Shown here: positions 6,901-13,216 of the stretch, piece by piece | How the letters are laid out: the number at the start of each line of letters is the position of its first letter | How positions within the stretch are numbered: position 1 is the stretch's first letter | Origin: Thiomonas sp. | GTDB taxonomy: Bacteria; Pseudomonadota; Gammaproteobacteria; Burkholderiales; Burkholderiaceae_C | NCBI GenBank assembly: GCA_028706735.1 | Contig: JAQTVS010000043.1 | Span: 1 to 13,216, forward strand | Direction: 5' to 3' | DNA: 13,216 nt | Made by a program: the position numbers and the translations under genes | The notes under the pieces: model-generated | Seen by the model: the letters and a program-made list of their open reading frames with translations, nothing else | Told to the model about the DNA's origin: nothing | Database searches by the model: none

Positions 6901-7116
6901 AGGAGCCTGTCGGGCTTTGGTCGTCGAAAGCGTTCTCGGAGAGCGGCGTAGCCAAAATGGGGCCCAGCGAGGACAGTTTTTGCCGGATTTGCAGACCCAT
7001 CGCCCCGCTATGGGACAAAAAGACGGTGAAAACGAGCTTGCGATGTTTCGGCGTCGCCAAAAATGGACTGCTGCGACCCATTTGCAGCCGACGATTCCAA
7101 AGCCCGACAGGCTCCT
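6901..7116. mobile_element. 216-base MITE-like element with perfect 20-base terminal inverted repeats
   Basis: AGGAGCCTGTCGGGCTTTGG at 6901-6920 is matched exactly by its reverse complement at 7097-7116. Allowing a 2-base shift, the arms continue inward with TCGTCG. Between them is no convincing gene. An internal degenerate direct repeat is present: GGCGTAGCCAAAATGG (6945-6960) and GGCGTCGCCAAAAATGG near 7050-7066, each followed downstream by TTTGCAG(A/C)C. No target-site duplication is obvious at the ends. The size, arms and lack of coding sequence fit a non-autonomous transposable element, but a large structured intergenic repeat or a pair of scattered inverted copies is possible. With its flanks it fills the 306-base gap 6814-7119; the remaining 6814-6900 holds only short weak hairpins. 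Confidence 0.65.
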
Positions 7117-7119
7117 AGA

Positions 7120-8427
7120 ATGGCCGCCATGCCGTTGTCCACACGTTTTCCGCACTTGCCCCTGAGCGGGCAGGACGCGTCCGCTCCCCTGCCTGCTGTC
7201 ACCCTGCACCGCCTGCTGGCAGCGCGGGTGGTGCTGCTGCTGGCCGAGCTGGCCATCATGCCCTGGGCGCATCACGCGCTCGACATCACCTGGCCGGTCT
7301 ATCGCGTGCTCGGGCTGATTGCGTTGCAGGCGGTGCTGGCGGTGTTGCTGGGCTGGCAGATCCGCAGCGCACGCGGGCTGGGAGTCAACGGCGGCTTTGC
7401 GCATCTGCTGGCCGACGCCTTCATCCTGGCGCTGCTGGTGTACTGGAGTGGCGGCGAGGTCAATCCCATCATCTCCCTGCTGCTCATTCCGCTCATTCTG
7501 TGCGCCGTGGCGTTTCCGTGGGTGTACGGTTGGGCGATGACGGCCGTGGTCATCGTGCTGTATTCGCTGCTGTCGTTCTTCCCCGCTCCGCAGACCGAGG
7601 CCTGCGGCGTCAGCAACGGGGCGCTGGACGAACATCTGCTGGGCATGTGGGGCAACTTTCTCATCACGGCCCTGCTCGTGGCTGCGGTGGTGGCGCGGCT
7701 GGCCGCAGCGCTGCGCGAGCGCGAGGTGGAACTCGCCCGCAGCCGCGAAGTGGCGCTGCGCGATCAACATCTGTTCGCCCTGGGCATGCAGGCTGCCGCT
7801 GCCGCGCACGAACTCGCCACCCCGGTGGCCACGCTCGCCATGACGGTGGACGATCTCCAGGCTGACTATGCCGGGGACGACGAACTCGGCCCCGCGCTGC
7901 AGCGCATGCAGGCGCAGGTGAGGCAGATTCGCGGCGTGCTCGGCCACATCACCGCTGCTGCTGGCGCCGCGCGCGAGCGCAGCGGCCAGACCGAAACCCT
8001 GGCGCACTGGCTGGCGCAAACCCTCGAACACTGGCACCTCATGCGCCCGCAGTCGCAGGCGCCGCTGCAACTGCGCGGCAATGGCGAGATGCCGCTGCTG
8101 CGGGTGGATGCCGGCCTGAACGCCGCACTGGTCAGCCTGCTCAACAACGCCGCGGATGCCAGTCCTGACCAAATCGAGGTCGAGGCCGACTGGGACGCCG
8201 CGCAACTGCGCGTGCGCGTGCTCGACCGTGGCCCGGGCTTGTCCGACGACCGCCTAGCCCGCGCGGGCTTTGACTTTGTCAGCACCAAAGGCGAGACGCG
8301 CGGCTTGGGGCTGGCGCTGGCCCGCGCCGGCATCGAGCGCCTCGGCGGCACGCTCACCGCGGCGCGCCGCGATGGCGGCGGGTTGAGCGCCACCCTGCAA
8401 TGGCCGCGTCTGGATTCCACTCAATGA
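7120..8427 (+). CDS. regB: RegB/PrrB/ActS-type redox sensor histidine kinase
   Basis: Membrane sensor kinase of a global redox-responsive two-component system that in relatives adjusts respiratory, carbon-fixation and photosynthesis genes. About six membrane segments lie between residues 33 and 195. The sequence SGGEVNP at 110-116 matches the conserved RegB ubiquinone-binding GGxxNP motif. The phosphoacceptor region AAAAAHELATPVATLAM has His230, and the ATPase domain has LLNNAADASPD (340-350), DRGPGLS (369-375) and GETRGLGLAL (391-400). At the position of the redox-active cysteine of Rhodobacter RegB (RxC context), this protein reads RQIRGVL, with Ile270. The start is uncertain: ATG at 7120 and at 7129 both lack a Shine-Dalgarno sequence, and an in-frame ATG at 7063 lies inside the inverted-repeat element. 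The kinase stop overlaps the regA start by 4 bases. Confidence 0.9.
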   Translation: MAAMPLSTRFPHLPLSGQDASAPLPAVTLHRLLAARVVLLLAELAIMPWAHHALDITWPVYRVLGLIALQAVLAVLLGWQIRSARGLGVNGGFAHLLADAFILALLVYWSGGEVNPIISLLLIPLILCAVAFPWVYGWAMTAVVIVLYSLLSFFPAPQTEACGVSNGALDEHLLGMWGNFLITALLVAAVVARLAAALREREVELARSREVALRDQHLFALGMQAAAAAHELATPVATLAMTVDDLQADYAGDDELGPALQRMQAQVRQIRGVLGHITAAAGAARERSGQTETLAHWLAQTLEHWHLMRPQSQAPLQLRGNGEMPLLRVDAGLNAALVSLLNNAADASPDQIEVEADWDAAQLRVRVLDRGPGLSDDRLARAGFDFVSTKGETRGLGLALARAGIERLGGTLTAARRDGGGLSATLQWPRLDSTQ

Positions 8428-8987
8428 ACGACACCCTCATGAACCTGTTGCTGGTTGAAGATGACGCTGCGCTGGCCGCCGCCACGCGCAACTCCATGGA
8501 GCGCCGCGGCATCACGGTGTGGCATGCGGACTCGGCCATTGCCGCGCGCGCGCTCATCGGCGCCGCCGAGTTCGATGCCGCCGTGCTCGATCTGCGGCTG
8601 CCCGGCGACAGCGGCCTCACCCTCATCGCCCCGCTGCGCGCCGCCTATCCCGACATGCGCATCCTGCTGCTCACCGGCTATGCCAGCATCGCCACCGCGG
8701 TCAATGCCATCAAGCTCGGCGCGACCAACTACCTGCCCAAGCCTGCGACGGTGGGCGAGATTCTCGCGGCGCTGGAGCAGGACGCGCCCGAGGCGGACCG
8801 CGCCGTGTCCGCCAATCCGCTGCCGGTGGACCGGTTGGAGTGGGAGCACATTCAAAAAGTGCTGGCCGAGCACGACGGCAACATCTCCGCCACCGCCCGC
8901 GCCCTGCAAATGCACCGCCGCACCCTGCAGCGCAAGTTGCTCAAGCATCCGGTGCGCGAGACGCCGGCGGAGGGCGCGGAAGGCTGA
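8424..8987 (+). CDS. regA: RegA/PrrA/ActR-type response regulator
   Basis: Cytoplasmic DNA-binding partner of the RegB kinase. The receiver domain has the acidic pair Asp13/Asp14, phosphoacceptor Asp56 (AAVLDLRLP), Thr84 and Lys106. After an Asp/Glu/Pro-containing linker, the Fis-type helix-turn-helix lies at about 152-175; ISATARALQMHRRTLQRKL is the near-invariant RegA recognition region. Length (187 residues) is normal for the family. ATG at 8424 overlaps the kinase stop as ATGA; ATG at 8439 (MNLLLVEDD) is an alternative and would also leave the receiver domain whole. Tight coupling with regB supports equal expression. The convergent egtD gene begins 56 bases beyond, with no strong terminator visible between them. 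Confidence 0.94.
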   Translation: MNDTLMNLLLVEDDAALAAATRNSMERRGITVWHADSAIAARALIGAAEFDAAVLDLRLPGDSGLTLIAPLRAAYPDMRILLLTGYASIATAVNAIKLGATNYLPKPATVGEILAALEQDAPEADRAVSANPLPVDRLEWEHIQKVLAEHDGNISATARALQMHRRTLQRKLLKHPVRETPAEGAEG

Positions 8988-9043
8988 ACACCCTGGCCGC
9001 GCATGAGAAACGCACAGCGCCTTCCCGTGTCTTTCACTCCATC

Positions 9044-10021
9044 TCAGGCCTGCAGCAGATGCAGCGCGACATCCGAATCGGCGGCGAGCCAGTGTTTCTG
9101 CGGCGTCCAGCCGGCCGCGATGGCCAGGCGCTGGAACATCGCGGCGGGATATTTGTAGGAGTTTTCGGTGTGCAGGGTCTCCGCCGCATCGAAACGGAAA
9201 CGCTGGCCGAGCAGGTGGACGGTCTGCGGCGCCGGGCTCATCAGATGCATTTCCACACGGCTGTGCGCCGGGTCGAAACGGGCGACATGGCGGAAGGCCT
9301 GCGGGTTGAAATCAGCCCCGAGTTCGCGGTTGATGCGGAGCAGCAGATTGCGATTGAACGTCGCGGTTACGCCGCGCGCATCGTCATAGGCTGGAATGAG
9401 CCGCGCCTTGTCCTGCGTGCCGTCCACGCCCACCAGCAGTTGCGCGCCGTGGCCTAGAAATGCTGCTGCGCCGTGCAGGAAACGCACTGCCTGCTCCGGG
9501 GTGAAGTTGCCGATGGTCGAGCCAGGGAAGAAGCCGATGCGCGGCTGCTGTTGCACCGCCGCGGCCAGCGCGGGCGGCCATTGCAGCGGCGCGGAAAAAT
9601 CAGCTTCGAGCGCATGCACGTCCAGCCGGGGGTAGCGCAGTTGCAGGCCGCGCACCGACTGGCGCAGAAAGTCGCCGCTGATGTCGATCGCGGTGTAGCT
9701 CGCGGGTGTGCGCAGGGCGTCAAGCAGCAGGGGCGTCTTGCGGCTGGAGCCGCTGCCGAATTCGATGACTGCAGCGCCTGCGGGCAGCCTGGAAAACTCC
9801 GCGTGCAGGCTGCGCAGCAGCGCGGTTTCACTGCGGGTGAGGTAGTACTCGTCGAGCGCCGTGATCTGTTCGAACAGCTCGGAGCCGCGGTGGTCGTAGA
9901 ACCAGGTGGACGGGATGCGCTTGGGCCGCGCCGACAGGCCTTCCAACACCTGCGCGGCGAAAACCGGATGGGCCGCGGCGGCGTCCGGCGGGTGGGTGGC
10001 GTTGGCTTGCGATGGGGTCAT
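9044..10021 (-). CDS. egtD: L-histidine N(alpha)-methyltransferase, ergothioneine biosynthesis
   Basis: SAM-dependent enzyme that trimethylates histidine to hercynine, the first step to ergothioneine, in the cytoplasm. The 325-residue product shows FYDHRGSELFEQI (41-53) and EYYLTRSE (58-65), typical of the N-terminal part. The SAM loop is EFGSGSSRKT (87-96), followed by YTAIDIS and FPGSTIGNF (165-173). Near the end, TENSYKY (285-291) has Glu286 and Ser288, at the places of the histidine-contacting Glu282 and Ser284 of the mycobacterial enzyme. ATG at 10021 has AAAGGA 6 bases upstream; the open frame farther upstream overlaps egtB and shows no homology. The gene lies 44 bases after egtB and is surely co-transcribed with it. 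Confidence 0.95.
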   Translation of the reverse strand: MTPSQANATHPPDAAAAHPVFAAQVLEGLSARPKRIPSTWFYDHRGSELFEQITALDEYYLTRSETALLRSLHAEFSRLPAGAAVIEFGSGSSRKTPLLLDALRTPASYTAIDISGDFLRQSVRGLQLRYPRLDVHALEADFSAPLQWPPALAAAVQQQPRIGFFPGSTIGNFTPEQAVRFLHGAAAFLGHGAQLLVGVDGTQDKARLIPAYDDARGVTATFNRNLLLRINRELGADFNPQAFRHVARFDPAHSRVEMHLMSPAPQTVHLLGQRFRFDAAETLHTENSYKYPAAMFQRLAIAAGWTPQKHWLAADSDVALHLLQA

Positions 10022-10027
10022 GTGTAT

Positions 10028-10033
10028 TCCTTT
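10028..10033 (-). promoter_or_regulatory. Ribosome binding site of egtD
   Basis: AAAGGA on the minus strand, 6 bases before the ATG at 10021, within the 44-base gap after egtB. It sets the egtD start and excludes the long upstream in-frame extension. Confidence 0.75.
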
Positions 10034-10065
10034 GGTGAGGGCGGGCCGGGCGTGTTGTGCAGTGT

Positions 10066-11352
10066 TCAACCCCGCGCCAGCCGCAGGCCGGTGAACTGCC
10101 AGCGTTGGTGGGGATAGAAAAAATTGCGGTAGCTGGCGCGCACATGGCCGGGCGGAGTGGCGCAGGAGCCGCCGCGGAGCACCATCTGGCTGCTCATGAA
10201 TTTGCCGTTGTATTCGCCCACTGCGCCAGGCGCGGGGCGGAAACCGGGGTAGGGCAGGTAGGCGCTGGCGGTCCATTCCCACACCCCGCCCCATAATCCA
10301 TGCAGCGTGTCCTGCGCGGCGTCCGCGGGCGGCACGGGCACGCGCCAGGGATGGTCGGCAAATTGTGGCGCAACGGTGGCGGACAGCGGCTGCCTGCCGG
10401 CCGCGGCCTCCCATTCGAATTCGCTGGGCAGGCGCGCTCCGGCCCAGCGGGCGTAGGCGTCAGCCTCGTAAAAGCTGATGTGGGTGATGGGCGCCTGCGG
10501 CAGAAGCGGTTGCAGGCCGTGCAGGCTCATGGTCTGGGTGTAGAAGCCGTCGTCATGCGGCTGCCAGTAGGCGGGGGCGCGCACGCCGTGCTCCTGCACC
10601 CAGCGCCAGCCATCGGCCAGCCAGAGGGTGGGCGTGGCGTAGCCGTCATCGGCGATGAAGTCGAGCCAGTCGGCGTTGCACACCGGACGCTGCGCCAGGG
10701 CGTAGTCATTCAGCCAGACGCGGTGACGCGGACTTTCGTTGTCAAAGGAAAAACCCGCGCCAATGTGGCCAATGTCGGTCAGCCCGCCGCTACAGCTCAC
10801 CCAGCGCAGCGGCGGGGGAGCGGATGCCGCAGGCAGCGCGTCGGGAACGGGACGGTAGGCGGGGTGCAAGGGGCTTTGCGCGAACAGGTGCAACAGATCG
10901 GTGAGCAGCAATTCCTGATGCTGCTGCTCGTGGTGCAGGCCGAGTTCGAGCAGTGCGGCGGGTGCGGCGCCAGGGGCGAGGCGCTGCAGCCCAGCGTCGA
11001 CATGGATGCGGTAGCGCAGCACCTCCTCCAGCGGCGGGCGGGTGAGCAGCCCGCGCTGCGGGCGCGGGTGGCGCGGGCCGACGGTGTCGTAATACGAGTT
11101 GAACAGATAGCGGAATGCCGGGTTGAACGGCACATAGCCCGGCAGATGGGGCGCGAGGACGAATTCCTCGAAGAACCAGGTGGTGTGCGCCAGATGCCAC
11201 TTGGCCGGACTGGCGTCAGGCATGGACTGCACGGTGCAGTCGGCGTCGCTGAGGCCGTCGATCAGCGCCACGCTGTCCGCCCGGGTGCGCAACAGGCGTT
11301 CCAGCAGGGAGTCGTGCGTGTGCAGCGGCAAGGCCAGATCGAGAGCGGGCAT
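10066..11352 (-). CDS. egtB: Ergothioneine biosynthesis sulfoxide synthase EgtB
   Basis: Non-haem iron enzyme that joins hercynine to a thiol donor (gamma-glutamylcysteine or cysteine) with oxygen, giving the sulfoxide precursor of ergothioneine. The N-terminal DinB-like domain supplies the iron ligands: WHLAHTTWFFEEFVL with His56, and HHEQQHQELLLTDLL with His141 and His145. The C-terminal formylglycine-generating-enzyme-like domain (about 185-428) contains LPSEFEWEAAA, GGVWEWTAS and MVLRGGSCATP, ending in FFYPHQRWQFTGLRLARG. ATG at 11352 has GGAGGA 7 bases upstream. Length of 428 residues is normal. No egtC (glutamine-amidotransferase-like hydrolase), egtA or egtE lies in the window, so the thiol donor cannot be settled from gene content. 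Transcription may come from the 109-base gap upstream or from the genes before it. Confidence 0.95.
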   Translation of the reverse strand: MPALDLALPLHTHDSLLERLLRTRADSVALIDGLSDADCTVQSMPDASPAKWHLAHTTWFFEEFVLAPHLPGYVPFNPAFRYLFNSYYDTVGPRHPRPQRGLLTRPPLEEVLRYRIHVDAGLQRLAPGAAPAALLELGLHHEQQHQELLLTDLLHLFAQSPLHPAYRPVPDALPAASAPPPLRWVSCSGGLTDIGHIGAGFSFDNESPRHRVWLNDYALAQRPVCNADWLDFIADDGYATPTLWLADGWRWVQEHGVRAPAYWQPHDDGFYTQTMSLHGLQPLLPQAPITHISFYEADAYARWAGARLPSEFEWEAAAGRQPLSATVAPQFADHPWRVPVPPADAAQDTLHGLWGGVWEWTASAYLPYPGFRPAPGAVGEYNGKFMSSQMVLRGGSCATPPGHVRASYRNFFYPHQRWQFTGLRLARG

Positions 11353-11359
11353 GGCGGTG

Positions 11360-11365
11360 TCCTCC
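11360..11365 (-). promoter_or_regulatory. Ribosome binding site of egtB
   Basis: GGAGGA on the minus strand, 7 bases before the ATG at 11352. It is the strongest ribosome site in the window and rules out the in-frame 24-residue extension upstream. Confidence 0.8.
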
Positions 11366-11461
11366 GGTGGCGAAGGGCAAGGATAGCCGCATGCCGACAG
11401 CGGCGCGCAGCAACGGCTTTGCACGCAGGCGCGGACTTTGCCGCGGAGGTCAGGCCGGGTG

Positions 11462-12304
11462 CTACCGGTCCCTGATCTCCTGCCGCTGCGCGCCGAGTTG
11501 CGGGCTACCGAGGGTCACCACGTCTCCAGGCTGCAGATAGCGCGGCGGTTTGCGGCCCATGCCCACGCCGGGCGGAGTGCCGGTGGCGATGACATCGCCG
11601 GGCAGCAGGGTCATGAAGCGGCTGAGGTAGGCCACCAGATCGGCCACGCCGAAAATCATGTCGCGGGTATTGCCCTGCTGCATGCGCTCGCCGTTCACGT
11701 CGAGCCAGAGGTCGATGTTTTGCACATCCGCGATCTCGTCGGCGCTGACCAGCCAGGGGCCGATGGGGCCGAAGGTGTCGCAGCCTTTGCCCAGGTTCCA
11801 CTGGCTGCCTTGTTCGAGCTGATAGGCGCGCTCGGACACGTCGTTGATGAGGCAGTACCCGGCGACGGATTGAAGCGCATTCGCCTCGCGCACAAAGCGC
11901 GTCTCGCGCCCGATGACCACGCCGAGTTCCACCTCCCAGTCAAGCTTTTCCGCGCCCGGCGGACGCAGCACCGGGTCTTGCGGGCCGCTGATGCAGGTGG
12001 TCCATTTGTTGAACACGATGGGCGAGGCGGGAAGGGCCATCCCGGCCTCATTGGCGTGGTCGCGGTAGTTCAGGCCGATGGCGATGAATTTGCTGATGCC
12101 GACAAACGGCACGCCCAGCCGCGGGCGTCCCGTCACCAGCGGCAGCATTTGCGGATCGATGCCGCGCAGCGCGCGCTGGCCCGCAGGGCCAAACACGCTT
12201 GCATCGATGTCCGCAACCACGCTGCTCAGGCTGCGAATGCGGCCCTGGGCATCGAGCAGGCCTGGTTGTTCCTGGCCCTTGCGGCCGTAGCGCACGAATT
12301 TCAT
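11462..12304 (-). CDS. Fumarylacetoacetate hydrolase family protein
   Basis: Cytoplasmic metal-dependent hydrolase, isomerase or decarboxylase of the FAH family. The 280-residue product begins with a small variable domain, then carries IGLNYRDHANEAG (77-89). Metal ligands are Glu124 and Glu126 in WEVELGVVIG and Asp155 in NDVSER. LGKGCDTFGPIGPWL (171-185) and GDVIATGTPPGVGMG (236-250) complete the active site. Close families include ureidoglycolate lyase, 2-hydroxyhepta-2,4-diene-1,7-dioate isomerase and acylpyruvase; sequence alone does not separate them. ATG at 12304 follows AAGGG, which overlaps the stop codon of the GST gene 10 bases upstream, so the two are very likely translated from one mRNA. 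A GST next to an FAH-family enzyme recalls maleylacetoacetate/fumarylacetoacetate steps, but this GST is not the MaiA type. Confidence 0.92.
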   Translation of the reverse strand: MKFVRYGRKGQEQPGLLDAQGRIRSLSSVVADIDASVFGPAGQRALRGIDPQMLPLVTGRPRLGVPFVGISKFIAIGLNYRDHANEAGMALPASPIVFNKWTTCISGPQDPVLRPPGAEKLDWEVELGVVIGRETRFVREANALQSVAGYCLINDVSERAYQLEQGSQWNLGKGCDTFGPIGPWLVSADEIADVQNIDLWLDVNGERMQQGNTRDMIFGVADLVAYLSRFMTLLPGDVIATGTPPGVGMGRKPPRYLQPGDVVTLGSPQLGAQRQEIRDR

Positions 12305-12314
12305 GACGAACCCT

Positions 12315-13007
12315 TCAGCGGCGTTGGTATTGGGCCTTGCCGAACAAGTGCTCGCGGGCGGTGGCGTCCATCTCGGGCGGCCGCACCTCGGCCAGCACCT
12401 GCACGCCGCGCTGCACCGCAGGCCGCGCGGCAATGGCGTCGAACCAGCGCTTGGCGTGCGGAAACTCGGCCCAATCGATGCCCTGATTGGCCGCGCTGCG
12501 GCACCAGGGAAAGGTGGCGATGTCGGCGATGGAGTAGTCGCCGCCCGCGAGGTAGCGCTGCGATGCCAGCCGCCGGTCGAGCACGCCGTAGAGCCGGTGC
12601 GCCTCGTTGGTGTAGCGGTCGATGGCGTATTGGATTTTTTCCGGCGCGTACTGGCGAAAGTGATGCGCCTGCCCCAGCATGGGGCCGATGCTGCCCATCT
12701 GCCACATCAGCCACTCGATGGTGGCGATGCGCTCGCGCGGTTCAGCGGACAGGAAGCGCCCGGTCTTTTCGGCCAGATACAGCAGGATGGCGCCGGACTC
12801 GAACACACTGATGGGCGCGCCGCCCGGCCCGTCGGCATCGACGAGGGCGGGAATCTTGTTGTTCGGGCTGATGGCGAGGAACTCCGGCGCGAACTGCTCG
12901 CCGCGGCCGATGTTGACTGCGTGCGCCCGGTACGGCAGGCCGAGTTCTTCGAGCAGGATGTGAATCTTGTGGCCGTTGGGCGTGGCCCAGGAGTAGAGAT
13001 CGATCAT
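12315..13007 (-). CDS. Glutathione S-transferase, nu class-like (YfcG/YghU relative)
   Basis: Probable cytoplasmic glutathione-dependent disulfide reductase or peroxidase. The N-terminal thioredoxin-fold domain has SWATPNGHKIHILLEELGLPY (6-26), with the Thr9-Pro10-Asn11 motif that replaces a catalytic Ser/Cys in nu-class enzymes. GEQFAPEFLAISPNNKIPALVD (36-57) carries the cis-proline, and FESGAILLYLAE (69-80) the glutathione-binding Glu-Ser. The helical C-terminal domain includes YLAGGDYSIADIATFPW. The start at 13007 fits the family N-terminus (MIDLYSW); no strong ribosome site is present, and an in-frame extension to 13067 looks non-conserved. The 230 residues are slightly longer than E. coli YfcG (215). 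It is first in a close pair with the FAH-family gene. Confidence 0.93.
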   Translation of the reverse strand: MIDLYSWATPNGHKIHILLEELGLPYRAHAVNIGRGEQFAPEFLAISPNNKIPALVDADGPGGAPISVFESGAILLYLAEKTGRFLSAEPRERIATIEWLMWQMGSIGPMLGQAHHFRQYAPEKIQYAIDRYTNEAHRLYGVLDRRLASQRYLAGGDYSIADIATFPWCRSAANQGIDWAEFPHAKRWFDAIAARPAVQRGVQVLAEVRPPEMDATAREHLFGKAQYQRR

Positions 13008-13110
13008 GGCGATGGGCCGTCTGTGCGGCGCGGTGAACGGGACTGTGAAGGTGTGGGGCCAACACATTGTGCGACGTTCGCCGCCAGCCTGCAGCGCGGC
13101 CCCGGACAGA

Positions 13111-13216
13111 TCAGCGCAGCAATTCGCCCTGCGCGATCTGAGCGTGGAGCGCTTCGACCGGCGGCGCGAGTTGCTGCATCAGCCGCAGGTGCGCGGACAG
13201 TCCGGCCCGGCGCCGC
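13111..13216 (-). CDS. C-terminal end of an unidentified gene, cut by the window edge
   Basis: On the minus strand one frame is open from the window edge to a TGA at 13111-13113, about 34 residues. It reads as a plausible amphipathic helical end (LSAHLRLMQQLAPPVEALH, then AQIAQGELLR). I do not recognise the family. It lies 103 bases upstream of the GST gene on the same strand and may belong to the same transcription direction. The 13008-13110 gap holds a CACATTGTG palindrome (13063-13071) but no convincing promoter. The support is only the open frame and normal-looking composition. Confidence 0.4.
   Translation of the reverse strand, partial: RRRAGLSAHLRLMQQLAPPVEALHAQIAQGELLR

Noticed and set aside
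6901..7116. Element interpreted as a riboswitch or small-RNA gene for regB
   Set aside because: Perfect 20-base terminal arms at 216-base distance fit a transposable element better, and I see no known riboswitch pattern; it remains possible that the element now supplies the leader.
6822..7118. Small open frames inside the inverted-repeat element, on both strands
   Set aside because: They have no ribosome site, no domain, and are bounded by the element's own arms; nothing suggests a transposase or other protein.
5749..8205. An 818-codon open frame on the minus strand
   Set aside because: It runs antisense across the quinone reductase, the inverted-repeat element and regB, all better supported. 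Its translation is rich in Arg, His, Gln and Gly with no recognisable domain, as expected for an antisense frame in GC-rich DNA.
10022..10414. N-terminal extension of EgtD
   Set aside because: The frame is open but overlaps egtB, shows no family similarity, and a good ribosome site precedes the ATG at 10021.
11430..11446. Small CGCGG/CCGCG hairpin between the FAH-family gene and egtB
   Set aside because: A 5-base stem without a T-run is common by chance at this GC content, so I do not call a terminator.
11438..12811. A 457-codon open frame on the plus strand
   Set aside because: It is antisense to the FAH-family and GST genes, both of which have complete catalytic motifs.

Overview
The window is GC-rich, gene-dense chromosomal DNA of a betaproteobacterium, most likely a Burkholderiales member. 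A Thiomonas-like host is a guess from gene style only. The clues are uniform high-GC codon use, a RegB/RegA pair, a 3-hydroxybutyrate dehydrogenase with a patatin-like lipase, an egtB-egtD pair, and a C/G-run intergenic repeat of a kind I associate with this order. No rRNA, tRNA, CRISPR array or transposase gene is visible.

Layout. (1) 1-2400, minus strand: a 3-hydroxybutyrate dehydrogenase (bdhA) with its own candidate promoter is followed after 9 bases by a DUF3734-type patatin-like hydrolase. A repeat lies inside the 5' coding part of the hydrolase, and a partial copy lies just past its stop. (2) 2359-4511, minus strand: a QseB/QseC-like two-component pair whose genes overlap by 4 bases. 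The regulator carries an unusual Gly/Asp-rich C-terminal tail. (3) 4512-4607: a divergent intergenic region with a tandem CTTAR box of 11-base period, of the type bound by PmrA/QseB-like regulators. (4) 4608-6813, plus strand: an MFS transporter overlapping a zinc-free NADPH:quinone oxidoreductase gene by 29 bases. (5) 6901-7116: a 216-base element with perfect 20-base terminal inverted repeats, ending three bases before the first likely regB start codon. (6) 7120-8987, plus strand: regB-regA, a redox-responsive two-component system. (7) 9044-13007, minus strand: a same-strand series of nu-class-like GST, fumarylacetoacetase-family hydrolase, egtB and egtD. (8) The window ends inside an unidentified minus-strand gene.

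How the genes fit together. Much of the window concerns redox state, quinones and thiols: quinone reductase, a quinone-type RegB sensor, ergothioneine synthesis and a GST. The bdhA-patatin pair points to polyhydroxybutyrate or lipid turnover. The most unusual items are the low-complexity tail on the response regulator, the TIR-bounded element against the regB start, and a RegB that keeps the quinone motif but seems to lack the redox cysteine. I see no clear novel multi-gene system; these are local oddities in otherwise recognisable genes.
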